Below, piece by piece: positions 1 through 8,082 of a stretch of 35,336 nucleotides of DNA. The translations under genes were made by a program, and so were the position numbers. Source of the DNA: Smithella sp. (GTDB lineage: Bacteria; Desulfobacterota; Syntrophia; Syntrophales; Smithellaceae). The first letter of the stretch is position 1. Each line of letters starts with the position of its first letter. Below the pieces are notes generated by a model that saw nothing but the letters and a program-made list of their open reading frames with translations, did no database searches and had not been told where the DNA came from. Location: contig JAGPFC010000025.1 of NCBI GenBank assembly GCA_018056685.1, forward strand, positions 1 to 35,336, read 5' to 3'.

Positions 1-1027
1 TGAAAAGATGGCATCCCGGGCAATAACTGACAAAATGCTTTTTCCCGCTTTTGGCAAAATCCTTGCGCTTGATCAAAGCTGTTTTGACGAATTTGGCAAC
101 TTTGCCGTCGTTGAAATATCCGGTATACCCGCAGCAGAGTGAATTTTCACGATTATGCGGCAATTCGGAAATGGTCATGCCGATGGTTGCCGCGAGACGG
201 CGGACAGCATTTAAGAATGCTTCTCCATTTTCGTATCCGAAACACGGATCGGATATGGCCGCTTCAAGATTCTGCGGCTTGATAACCCGCGCCACGCCGG
301 TTTCAATCATTTCCAGAAAATAATCATAGATGCCTATAACGGGAAAGGGTAATACAATGCCCAGCTTCTCGGGTAAAATCCTCGTGAGGACTTTTTGACA
401 ATGGCCGCACCCGATCACCAGGCGCTCAAACCGGTTTTCCGAAAGACGATCGATCAGCCGCGTGGCAATCCGGTATCCTTCATCCAACAATCCCCCCTGT
501 ATGGCCCACACACCGCAGCAGTCGTCCGGGCCCCCGAATTTTGCTATATTGCGGAGCGCCTGCGATTCCTCCCATGTGCGGGGCAGCATCCGATCCGTAC
601 AGCCGATAAAGAGAATGTCCTCGCTTTTCTTCGGCGTTGCCCAATTGCGCAGGATTTTTTTATCGGTCTTTCCCAAACCTCTGTAAACATCCCGGAAGAA
701 GTTAGCGTGCCAGCCCTCCACTCCCATACCGTTAACGGCATAGGCCATGGAATCCGGAGTTTCAGATTCCGCGCGTCGCTTGTATTCCAGGCATTCACGC
801 TCTAAATCACTGGGATGGGCATCCCTGGGACAGCGGTGATCACACTTACCGCAACGGATGCAGAAGGCAAGCTCCGGATACCATTGCGGTATTACCGTTA
901 CTTTTCTCATGACCTCGGCGGCCTGCCTGGGTGTCATGTCCGTGTATTGACATCCGGCAATGCATTTTCCACATTGAATACATTTTTCCGCCGAAAATCC
1001 CCGCGTGAATAGTTTTTGTTCGGCCAT
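1..1027 (-). CDS. Partial HdrD/GlpC-like iron-sulfur oxidoreductase (two 4Fe-4S sites, two CCG domains)
   Basis: I translated this reading frame by hand. It begins at an ATG (1027-1025) and stays open to the left edge, giving 342 residues. Two ferredoxin-type clusters are visible: Cys16, 19, 22, 26 and Cys56, 59, 62, 66. They are followed by two cysteine-rich CCG domains: Cys143, the pair Cys170-171, then Cys207 and Cys210; and Cys262, the pair Cys298-299, then Cys336 and Cys339. This order is typical of the catalytic HdrD/GlpC/LldF-related family, in which CCG domains bind unusual 4Fe-4S clusters used in heterodisulfide, glycerol-3-phosphate or lactate oxidation. No signal peptide or membrane segment is seen in the visible part, so it is probably cytoplasmic or attached to a membrane partner. 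The real substrate cannot be told. The C-terminus and any partner subunits lie outside the window. It is transcribed away from glyQ. Confidence 0.88.
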   Translation of the reverse strand, partial: MAEQKLFTRGFSAEKCIQCGKCIAGCQYTDMTPRQAAEVMRKVTVIPQWYPELAFCIRCGKCDHRCPRDAHPSDLERECLEYKRRAESETPDSMAYAVNGMGVEGWHANFFRDVYRGLGKTDKKILRNWATPKKSEDILFIGCTDRMLPRTWEESQALRNIAKFGGPDDCCGVWAIQGGLLDEGYRIATRLIDRLSENRFERLVIGCGHCQKVLTRILPEKLGIVLPFPVIGIYDYFLEMIETGVARVIKPQNLEAAISDPCFGYENGEAFLNAVRRLAATIGMTISELPHNRENSLCCGYTGYFNDGKVAKFVKTALIKRKDFAKSGKKHFVSYCPGCHLF

Positions 1028-1074
1028 GAGAATGTTTTTTTTCCTTTCCAGAGAAACATTCTTTAACGTGATAA

Positions 1075-1103
1075 AATATAAGAGAAACACTTTTGCAAGT
1101 CAA
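1075..1103 (-). promoter_or_regulatory. Sigma70-type promoter for the Fe-S oxidoreductase
   Basis: Read on the minus strand, TTGACT (1103-1098) and TATATT (1080-1075) are separated by exactly 17 bases. Each hexamer matches the consensus at five of six positions. The predicted start of transcription, near 1068, leaves a leader of about 40 bases before the ATG at 1027. The purine stretch GGAAAGGA lies somewhat far from the start codon (about 14 bases). Confidence 0.65.
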
Positions 1104-1240
1104 TAACTTACTCCATAACCGTTTTATCCTTTTTATATTGACACCATACGGCTTAACATGTTACTTACTGCCGGTCATTTTTTAGTTAAAAAACCGATAA
1201 ATTTGACAAATTTTTCGTTTGTAACCGCAAGGAGAAAATT

Positions 1241-2128
1241 GTGACTTTTCAAGAATTGATTTTTGCCCTCGAAAAATACTGGGATTCCAAAGGCTGCGTC
1301 ATTCAGCAGCCGTACGATATGGAAGTGGGGGCGGGCACGTTCCATCCGGCAACCTGCCTGCGCGCCCTGGGACCCGAACCGTGGAACGTGGCTTACGTTC
1401 AGCCCTCGCGTCGCCCCACCGACGGACGCTACGGTGAAAATCCGAACCGCCTTCAGCATTATTACCAGTATCAGGTCATCATGAAACCGTCGCCGGTCAA
1501 TATTCAGGAACTCTATCTGGATTCGTTAAAAAGCTTCGGGATTGATCCGCTGGATCACGACATCCGTTTCGTGGAAGACGACTGGGAATCCCCGACACTC
1601 GGTGCCTGGGGCCTGGGCTGGGAAGTCTGGCTTGACGGCATGGAAATTTCCCAGTTCACCTATTTCCAGCAGGTCGGCGGTTTCGACTGCAGTCCGGTTT
1701 GCGCCGAACTGACGTACGGCACGGAACGCATCGCCATGTATATTCAGGGCGTCAACAATGTGTATGATCTGCAGTGGACGGACAAAATCAAGTACGGTGA
1801 CGTGCATCACCGCGGCGAAGTGGAGTTTTCCACCTACAATTTTGAAGTGGCTGATATTCCCATGCTGCGCAAGCTTTTTGACACGTATGAAGAGGAAGCC
1901 CTGCGCATCGCCGAAAAAAATCTTCCCCTGCCCGCTTACGATTACTGTCTGAAGTGTTCGCACACCTTCAATCTGCTCAACGCCCGCGGCGCGATCAGTG
2001 TGGCCGAGCGCACCAGCTACATCGGCAGGGTAAGAAATTTGGCACGCATCAGCGCGGAACTGTACATGAAACAACGTGAAGAACTGGGCTACCCCCTTTT
2101 ATCCCGCTCGGCCTATAGTGACCTTTAG
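1241..2128 (+). CDS. glyQ: Glycyl-tRNA synthetase alpha subunit
   Basis: The 295-residue product is the catalytic alpha chain of the bacterial alpha2-beta2 glycyl-tRNA synthetase, which activates glycine with ATP and charges tRNA-Gly in the cytoplasm. It matches the family from end to end. The N-terminus has the [17 protein letters not shown] stretch and the [16 protein letters not shown] stretch of the class II catalytic core, and the length is close to the usual 290-305. The start is GTG, chosen because AAGGAG sits at 1229-1234, six bases upstream, and because the protein begins with the family's usual FQ-L-I-L-L-YW segment. glyS follows after 120 bases and is almost certainly co-transcribed. 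The last codons and the stop lie inside a 15-base sequence that is repeated in the gap. Confidence 0.97.
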   Translation: MTFQELIFALEKYWDSKGCVIQQPYDMEVGAGTFHPATCLRALGPEPWNVAYVQPSRRPTDGRYGENPNRLQHYYQYQVIMKPSPVNIQELYLDSLKSFGIDPLDHDIRFVEDDWESPTLGAWGLGWEVWLDGMEISQFTYFQQVGGFDCSPVCAELTYGTERIAMYIQGVNNVYDLQWTDKIKYGDVHHRGEVEFSTYNFEVADIPMLRKLFDTYEEEALRIAEKNLPLPAYDYCLKCSHTFNLLNARGAISVAERTSYIGRVRNLARISAELYMKQREELGYPLLSRSAYSDL

Positions 2129-2189
2129 GTTATTCGCCTCGGGGATAATTCGACCATCAAATTTCAGTCGAAGATGACCTTTAGGTTAT
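2119..2189 (+). repeat. 15-base direct repeat spanning the glyQ stop codon
   Basis: TGACCTTTAGGTTAT occurs at 2119-2133, where it contains the last two glyQ codons and the TAG stop, and again at 2175-2189 in the glyQ-glyS gap. Each copy contains the small dyad ACCTTTAGGT. The spacing between copies is 56 bases. Confidence 0.8.
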
Positions 2190-2214
2190 GTACATCGTTT
2201 CTGAAATTTGGGTC
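2152..2214 (+). repeat. Inverted repeat / hairpin in the glyQ-glyS gap
   Basis: CAAATTTCAG (2158-2167) and CTGAAATTTG (2201-2210) are perfect 10-base inverted repeats. GACC (2152-2155) and GGTC (2211-2214) extend the stem beyond a two-base bulge. The 33-base loop holds the second copy of the direct repeat, itself a small dyad. In the glyQS mRNA this would form a branched hairpin ending about 25 bases before the glyS ribosome binding site. No T-run follows, so it is not an ordinary terminator. It could be an mRNA-stability or ratio-setting structure, or a small palindromic repeat element. Confidence 0.65.
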
Positions 2215-2248
2215 TCATTAAAGAAATTATAGAATATCTGGAGAAATA

Positions 2249-4321
2249 ATGAGCAACGAACTTCTTTTTGAAATTGGCACCGAAGAAATTCCCGCGGGAT
2301 TTTTATCCAAAGCGGTGGTGGATATGGAAGAGATTATCCGCAAATCGCTTACAGAAAAACGCATAGCCTTCGAGGGTATCAAGTGTCTGGCCACGCCGCG
2401 CCGTCTGGTTCTCACCATCAAAGACCTGGCACCGAAGCAGGAAGACCAGGCCGTTGAAAAACTGGGACCGGCCAAAAAAGCCGCGTTTGACGAAAACGGC
2501 CAGCCGACGAAAGCGGCCATCGGTTTTGCCCGGGGACAGGGCGTGGACGTTTCGCAACTGGAAACCATCACGACCGAAAAGGGCGAATATCTCGGCGCCC
2601 GCAAAACCATCGCCGGACAGCCCACCAAGGATCTGCTGCCGGACATTCTCAAGGATTTCATGCTGGCCATCCCTTTCCGTAAATCCATGCGCTGGGCCGA
2701 TTACACGTTGCGTTTCGCGCGCCCGATCCACTGGATTCTGGCGCTGTATGGCGGTGATGTCATTCCTATAAAAATTGAAGACATTGAAAGCGGAAACACC
2801 TCCTGCGGCCACCGTTTCATGAGCCCGGCTCCCTTTGTCGTGACCGGCTTTGAAGACTATCTGAGCAAAGCCAGAGAAAATTTTGTGATCGTCGATCCGG
2901 CGGAAAGAAGAAAACTGATCCTTGAAGAAGCTGAGAAATCGGCGGCGGAAGTCGGCGGAAAACTGTTTTACACGGATGATTTGCTGGAAACCGTCAGCTT
3001 TATCGTGGAATATCCGGTCATCGTGCGCGGCGGTTACGAAGAAGAATTTCTCAAAATTCCCAAGGATGTTCTCACCACGACGATGATTTCCCATCAGAAA
3101 TATTTTCCCGTCATCAATGATGAAGGAAAACTTCTGCCCTATTTCATCGCGGTCAGTAATACCAAAGCCCGTGATTTGACGGTGGTGGCCAAGGGCAATG
3201 AACGGGTTCTGCGGGCACGGCTGGCCGACGCGTCGTTCTTTTTTGAGGAAGACAAAAAAGTTCCTCTGGAAGACCGCGTGGAATCGCTCAAAAAAGTCGT
3301 CTTTCATACGCTGCTGGGAACCTCGCATAAAAAAGTCATGCGTTTCCGCAAACTGGCGGTAAAAATAGCCGGTAAAGTAAAACCGTCTGCCAAGAAAAAT
3401 GTTGACCGCGCGGCGCTGCTGGCCAAGGCCGATCTGGAATCGCTGATGGTCGGTGAGTTTTCGGAACTGCAGGGCATCATGGGTCGCGAATACGCGATCA
3501 TCGCCGGCGAAAAACCGGAAATTGCCAACGCCATTTATGAACATTATCTGCCGGTTGTCGCCGGAGGAGACCTTCCACAATCGGATGAAGGTGCCATTGT
3601 CGGCATCGCCGATAAGATCGACACCATCGCCGGTTTCTTCGGTGTGGGAATGCCCCCGACCGGAACAGCCGACCCCTACGCCCTGCGGCGTCAGGCGCTG
3701 GGAATCATCAATATCATTTTATCACGCGAGTATCCATTAAGCCTTACCTTTCTCATCGATGAAAGTCTGGCGCTCCTGAAAGACGTCTTGAAAAAACCGG
3801 CGGAAGAAGTGAAAAAGGATATTCTGGAATTTTTCAAGGGGCGTCTGCAGAACCAACTGATCGCGCAGGGTTATGCTTACGACACCGTGGATGCCGTTTT
3901 ATCCGCGGATATTGATGAGCTGACTGAGGTGATTGAAAAAGTCAAAGCGCTGGAGGCATTTCGCAAACATCCCGATTTCGAGCCGGTCTCCATCGCTTTC
4001 AAACGCGTGGACAATATTCTCAAGGATTTCAAAAACGGTCAATTCGATGTGAATATCCTGGCCCATGACGCGGAAATCAATCTGTTCTCTTATTTTGACA
4101 ATATCAAGCCCCGGGTGGAAAAAGGCATCGCGGAAAAGGATTTCGGCGCGGCACTGAATAAGCTGGCCGCCCTGCGTCCTCACGTCGATAATTTTTTTGA
4201 TAATGTCATGGTCATGGACAAGGACGAAAAAGTGCGTTTTAACCGCCTGTCGCTGCTGGCGGAAATTTCGTCGCTTTTTCACAAAATTGCCGATTTCTCC
4301 AAAATTGTCACCGCGACTTAA
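2249..4321 (+). CDS. glyS: Glycyl-tRNA synthetase beta subunit
   Basis: This 690-residue protein is the beta chain of the heterotetrameric glycyl-tRNA synthetase. It binds tRNA-Gly and is needed, with GlyQ, for charging. The N-terminus ELLFEIGTEEIPAGF is the family signature. The middle carries the family's beta-subunit core, including the HQKYFPV segment, and the C-terminal third contains DPYALRRQALGIINI followed by a helical DALR-like anticodon-binding region. The length is normal (about 680-700). The ATG at 2249 has GGAG five bases upstream (2240-2243). The gene follows glyQ and ends before a promoter for the next gene, so glyQS looks like a two-gene unit. Confidence 0.97.
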   Translation: MSNELLFEIGTEEIPAGFLSKAVVDMEEIIRKSLTEKRIAFEGIKCLATPRRLVLTIKDLAPKQEDQAVEKLGPAKKAAFDENGQPTKAAIGFARGQGVDVSQLETITTEKGEYLGARKTIAGQPTKDLLPDILKDFMLAIPFRKSMRWADYTLRFARPIHWILALYGGDVIPIKIEDIESGNTSCGHRFMSPAPFVVTGFEDYLSKARENFVIVDPAERRKLILEEAEKSAAEVGGKLFYTDDLLETVSFIVEYPVIVRGGYEEEFLKIPKDVLTTTMISHQKYFPVINDEGKLLPYFIAVSNTKARDLTVVAKGNERVLRARLADASFFFEEDKKVPLEDRVESLKKVVFHTLLGTSHKKVMRFRKLAVKIAGKVKPSAKKNVDRAALLAKADLESLMVGEFSELQGIMGREYAIIAGEKPEIANAIYEHYLPVVAGGDLPQSDEGAIVGIADKIDTIAGFFGVGMPPTGTADPYALRRQALGIINIILSREYPLSLTFLIDESLALLKDVLKKPAEEVKKDILEFFKGRLQNQLIAQGYAYDTVDAVLSADIDELTEVIEKVKALEAFRKHPDFEPVSIAFKRVDNILKDFKNGQFDVNILAHDAEINLFSYFDNIKPRVEKGIAEKDFGAALNKLAALRPHVDNFFDNVMVMDKDEKVRFNRLSLLAEISSLFHKIADFSKIVTAT

Positions 4322-4340
4322 TCAGTAGATATCAGGCACG

Positions 4341-4369
4341 TTGACATTAAGACAAATCCTTGCTAATAT
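4341..4369 (+). promoter_or_regulatory. Sigma70-type promoter for the GAF-PilB gene
   Basis: A perfect TTGACA (4341-4346) is followed after 17 bases by TAATAT (4364-4369), preceded by TGC as in extended -10 promoters. Transcription would start near 4376 and leave a leader of about 25 bases before the ATG at 4402. The site lies just past the glyS stop codon, so the gene is probably transcribed independently of glyQS. Confidence 0.65.
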
Positions 4370-4401
4370 CAAAGCATACTAAACAAGGAACAATTTAATC
4401 C

Positions 4402-6693
4402 ATGGCTATTTCTTCAACGACAATGTCTGCAAATGGAACTTCCCGAGTGCGAAAAGAACTTCTGGATATAACCAATCGCATTCACGCCGCCCAGAATATC
4501 AAACAGATTCTGGTGGATTTAAAGGGTGAAATTCTAAAGCTCTTCAACGCCAACTCTTTAACGATTTACGTTCTTGATAAAATACGTAATGAAATTTATT
4601 CCATGTTCCTCGCCGGAACACAACTCAAAGAAATCAGACTGCCGATCAACAATAAGAGCATTGCCGGTTACGTTGCCAATACCGGAGCAGTCATTAATAT
4701 TGAAAACGCCTATAATCCTAAAGAACTGAAAAGTATCGAAGCGGAATTATCTTTTGATGACAGTTGGGATAAAAAGACGGGGTTTAAGACCAGGCAGGTA
4801 CTGGCAACGCCTATTTATAATGATAATCAACTGATGGGTGTGATTCAGATTATCAACAAAAAACTGGGAGAAGGAAAATTTTCTGAGGATGAAATAGGTC
4901 TGGCACTGGAAATTGCCGAAGTTCTGGGCGTTGCTTTTTACAACCAGCAGCGGTTTGTACGGCACAGAAAAACGCGTTTTGACTATTTGTTGAGCCACGA
5001 CTTGATCAAAGAGGACGAACTGGAAGGCGCCTGGAAAGAATCGCGTGAGAAAAAGATCTCGATGGAAAATTTGCTCATGCAAAAATATAAGATAACCAAA
5101 GACGATATTGGACGCGCTTTTGAGGAATTTTACAACTGCCGTTTCGTTAAATATAATGACAAACTGCCGATACCAGGGCATCTCATTAAAAATCTGAAGA
5201 AAAATTTTCTGCGCCGGGAGCTCTGGGTTCCTCTGGAAATGGTTGGCGACAAGATTCACGTCATCATCGATGATCCCAACAATATTATTAAAAAAGATAC
5301 GATTGAAAGCCTGCTGAAAACCAAGAAAATAAAATACGATGTCGCTTTGGAAGAAGACATTATCAAATATATCAATCTTTTCTACGCTTCTCCTGAAGAT
5401 GAACATTCCTTTACCGATCTTCTGGGAAAGATGGAAGGAGAGGATGGCGTTCCTGCGGACGAGGAAGAAGGAACCGAAGGGGTCACCGAGTCGGACAGCG
5501 TCATCATGCAACTGGTCAATAAAATCATTAACGACGCCTACAATCGCCGTGCATCAGATATCCATATCGAGCCGAACGTGGAAAGGAAGAATGTGGAAAT
5601 CAGATTCCGCATTGACGGTGACTGTCAGCTTTATCAGACCGTTCCGTTCAGTTACCGCGCCGCTGTGATTTCGCGTATTAAAATTATGTCCAATCTGGAT
5701 ATCACGATCAAAAGACTGCCGCAGGACGGCAAGATTAAATTCAGACGCAGTTCCGGTGATGAAATTGAATTACGTGTGGCGTCCATTCCCACTCAGGGAG
5801 GCGTGGAAGATGTTGTGATGCGTATCCTGGCCAAGGGTGAAACCATGCCTCTGGAAGGCATGGGACTGCTGCCTCGCAACTATAAGGAACTTGCAAATAT
5901 AATTGCCAAACCTTATGGCATGATTCTGGTTGTCGGTCCCACCGGCTCAGGGAAAACAACAACGCTGCACGCGGCTCTGCATCACATCAACAAACCGGAC
6001 AGAAAAATATGGACAGCCGAAGACCCGGTGGAAATTACACAATACGGATTGCGTCAGGTTCAGGTACAACCGAAAATCGGTTTTGATTTTGCAGCCGCCA
6101 TGCGTTCATTCCTGCGTGCCGACCCGGATGTCATTATGGTCGGTGAAATGCGTGACTTTGAAACCGCCAAGACCGGCGTTGAAGCATCTCTGACCGGTCA
6201 TCTGGTTTTCAGCACACTGCATACCAACAGCGCACCGGAAACCATCGTCCGTCTTCTCGACATGGGCATCGATCCGCTGAATTTTGCCGACGCTTTGCTG
6301 GGAATCCTCGCTCAACGCCTTATTCGAACGCTCTGCAAGTCATGCAAGGAAGCCTATCACGCGACCAAAGAAGAATTCGATGAAATGGTTGAGAGTTACG
6401 GTGTCGAAGAATTTAAAAAATTAAACATTCAATACAATGATGATTTTAAACTTTACAGAGCTAAGGGTTGTCCCAATTGCGATGGAACAGGCTATAAGGG
6501 CAGAATGGGTATTCATGAGCTTCTCATCGGCACGGAAGATATCAAAAGAATGATCCAGAAGCACGAAACGGTAGAAGTCATGAGAGAGAAAGCCATGAGT
6601 GAAGGAATGACCACTCTTCTTCAGGATGGCATTCAGAAAGTGTTTCAAGGATTTGCTGATTTCAAACAGGTTCGCCGCGTTTGTATCAAATAA
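4402..6693 (+). CDS. pilB: GspE/PilB-type secretion ATPase with N-terminal GAF domain
   Basis: The 763-residue protein is an AAA-type ATPase of the type IV pilus / type II secretion family, a hexamer thought to power pilin assembly at the inner membrane. Residues about 20-180 form a GAF sensor-like domain. Residues about 190-330 resemble the MshEN/GspE N-terminal domain, which binds c-di-GMP in some relatives. The ATPase follows: Walker A GPTGSGKT at 512-519, Walker B region DPDVIMVGEMRD at 574-585, and His-box TGHLVFSTLH at 598-607. Zinc-type cysteines are Cys645, Cys648, Cys690 and Cys693. All catalytic parts look intact. A GAF domain in front is an addition to the plain PilB plan. AAGGA lies 12 bases before the ATG. 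pilC is about 5.3 kb away on the other strand and no pilT is present in the window. GspE of a type II system is the alternative reading. Confidence 0.9.
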   Translation: MAISSTTMSANGTSRVRKELLDITNRIHAAQNIKQILVDLKGEILKLFNANSLTIYVLDKIRNEIYSMFLAGTQLKEIRLPINNKSIAGYVANTGAVINIENAYNPKELKSIEAELSFDDSWDKKTGFKTRQVLATPIYNDNQLMGVIQIINKKLGEGKFSEDEIGLALEIAEVLGVAFYNQQRFVRHRKTRFDYLLSHDLIKEDELEGAWKESREKKISMENLLMQKYKITKDDIGRAFEEFYNCRFVKYNDKLPIPGHLIKNLKKNFLRRELWVPLEMVGDKIHVIIDDPNNIIKKDTIESLLKTKKIKYDVALEEDIIKYINLFYASPEDEHSFTDLLGKMEGEDGVPADEEEGTEGVTESDSVIMQLVNKIINDAYNRRASDIHIEPNVERKNVEIRFRIDGDCQLYQTVPFSYRAAVISRIKIMSNLDITIKRLPQDGKIKFRRSSGDEIELRVASIPTQGGVEDVVMRILAKGETMPLEGMGLLPRNYKELANIIAKPYGMILVVGPTGSGKTTTLHAALHHINKPDRKIWTAEDPVEITQYGLRQVQVQPKIGFDFAAAMRSFLRADPDVIMVGEMRDFETAKTGVEASLTGHLVFSTLHTNSAPETIVRLLDMGIDPLNFADALLGILAQRLIRTLCKSCKEAYHATKEEFDEMVESYGVEEFKKLNIQYNDDFKLYRAKGCPNCDGTGYKGRMGIHELLIGTEDIKRMIQKHETVEVMREKAMSEGMTTLLQDGIQKVFQGFADFKQVRRVCIK

Positions 6694-6714
6694 TTCATTT
6701 TCAGGGTTTTTCCT

Positions 6715-7338
6715 TCAATGATTCACCGCATCAATATATTTAGTCCAGGTGTTATAAATCAGGAACCATAGCATCTTACTGTATTCTCTTCTTATCTTTC
6801 GCCATTCCGTCGAAGTTAATTGAAACACATTCGCCGGCGCATTTTCATATTTCGTTGGCACAAAATAATAAGCGTTCGCCCCAAAATCAAATACGGTCAT
6901 CGCGATTAACTTAATCCGCCGCATATGGTAGGGAGAGCTGACAAAAATTGCCGACTGAAGCCCGTAGCGGGACATCGTTTTACGAGCTTCAATGAGTTCG
7001 ATGTGGGTGTCTTCGTAAAATTTTGGATAGGATAACGTATTGTGACTGATTTTAGACGAAGACAAACCTGGCAGTAAATATTGCTCTCTCCCGCTCGCGC
7101 GCACTCCATAAGTTTTATGATAAGCAGGGATGATCAAATAATCGGCCATGCCTTTTTTGATGAGTTCGTCTGCTTCTTTCCGACGTGCCTTAAAATCCGG
7201 TCCCAGTAAAATAATGATCGCGTCTGCTTTATGATAATCGGTAGCGTACAGTAAAAAGTGAGGCGCATAAAGAACAATACCGGAGATCATCAGAAAAATA
7301 ATAAGAATAATGGTCAGTCGCTTATGATTTCTCAACAA
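6715..7338 (-). CDS. DUF218 (YdcF/SanA-like) membrane-anchored protein
   Basis: This 207-residue protein has a single hydrophobic segment at about residues 8-30, after a basic N-terminus, which suggests an inner-membrane anchor with an extracytoplasmic domain. The remainder fits the DUF218 fold: DAIIILLG near residue 39, then R-EA-L-KG-ADYLI, and an E-T-IE-EA---M---G segment followed by the SSPYHMRR motif. DUF218 proteins such as SanA, ElyC and YdcF are linked to envelope integrity, but their biochemistry is poorly known. The start is TTG (7338), supported by GAGGT nine bases upstream; no ATG in the same frame lies near it. It is the last gene of a minus-strand run after the AMMECR1-type gene and converges on the PilB gene 21 bases away. 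Function is otherwise unassigned. Confidence 0.78.
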   Translation of the reverse strand: MLRNHKRLTIILIIFLMISGIVLYAPHFLLYATDYHKADAIIILLGPDFKARRKEADELIKKGMADYLIIPAYHKTYGVRASGREQYLLPGLSSSKISHNTLSYPKFYEDTHIELIEARKTMSRYGLQSAIFVSSPYHMRRIKLIAMTVFDFGANAYYFVPTKYENAPANVFQLTSTEWRKIRREYSKMLWFLIYNTWTKYIDAVNH

Positions 7339-7440
7339 AACAAGACCTCAAATCATCTTTGATGAATCAAATGCCATGCTGATTGCAGGCTTCATCATCG
7401 CCTGGATATTGTTACGGCAGTTTTAAAAAAGTATGAACAA

Positions 7441-7989
7441 TCAGTCTTTATCGCCGAAATAATCTGCAGAGAAAGTGTATATCTCCGTTTCTTCATCCAT
7501 CCATGCATTCAGCGGTAATCCGGCTTTATGGCAGGTTTCTTTCAAGAACGTCTCACGATCCCAGCCGTATTCGATAGCCACTTGCGGCAACAACAATCCT
7601 GATCTGTGCCCGCGAACCATGTATAATCCATGCTTACCCACTTCAATCTCTTGAACATCTTTGACTCGTTTGAAAGGGCTTAATACGGATATCTCAAAAG
7701 TTAAATGCTGGATTTCCTCCGGCTTTAAAGACGGGAAACGCGGATCATGAAAAGCGGCCGCCACAGCCATTTCCTGCACGGTCTCCCAGAGGGGCTTGTA
7801 GGCCTTGATATATCCGATACAGCCGCGCAGATGGCCGCGTTTTTTCAGCGTCACAAACGCGCCTCTCTTCAACTTGAGGGTCTCTGAATCAATTTTCAAC
7901 GCCGGCAGTTCCTGATGATTAAGTTTCGCCGCGATTGATTTTTTGGCAATATCCAGCAGCGTGCTTTTTTCTTTATCAGTTAATTCCAT
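7441..7989 (-). CDS. AMMECR1-family protein (AmmeMemoRadiSam system protein A)
   Basis: The 182-residue product covers the whole AMMECR1 domain and carries its signature LRGCIG at residues 54-59. The conserved A-AAAFHDPRFPSL stretch and the ISVLSPF stretch follow. The family is found in all domains of life and has no settled biochemical role. In prokaryotes it is often encoded beside a Memo-family protein and a radical SAM enzyme, and here the Memo gene lies just upstream, 93 bases away. The ATG at 7989 has AAGGA eight bases before it. No signal peptide is visible, so it is probably cytoplasmic. The radical SAM partner is not in this window. Confidence 0.9.
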   Translation of the reverse strand: MELTDKEKSTLLDIAKKSIAAKLNHQELPALKIDSETLKLKRGAFVTLKKRGHLRGCIGYIKAYKPLWETVQEMAVAAAFHDPRFPSLKPEEIQHLTFEISVLSPFKRVKDVQEIEVGKHGLYMVRGHRSGLLLPQVAIEYGWDRETFLKETCHKAGLPLNAWMDEETEIYTFSADYFGDKD

Positions 7990-8082
7990 TTTAATATTCC
8001 TTTTTGATCAATAAAATAATGAATGGATTGCCCTTGATTTCATCCGGTAACAGAGAGAAATACCTTGGAAAAAGCTTTCATC

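Noticed and set aside
846..1103. Short minus-strand frame upstream of and overlapping the Fe-S oxidoreductase
   Set aside because: It overlaps the cysteine-rich gene in another frame and covers its promoter; it lacks any domain or ribosome binding site.
1028..1240. T-box riboswitch before glyQ
   Set aside because: I see no T-box consensus, specifier loop or terminator/antiterminator pair, only AT-rich sequence with a weak hairpin around 1172-1196 and a TTGACA at 1138-1143 without a good -10.
2303..3580. A 425-codon open frame on the minus strand within glyS
   Set aside because: It is antisense to a clearly conserved gene and its translation is rich in Phe, Arg and His, as expected of a shadow frame.
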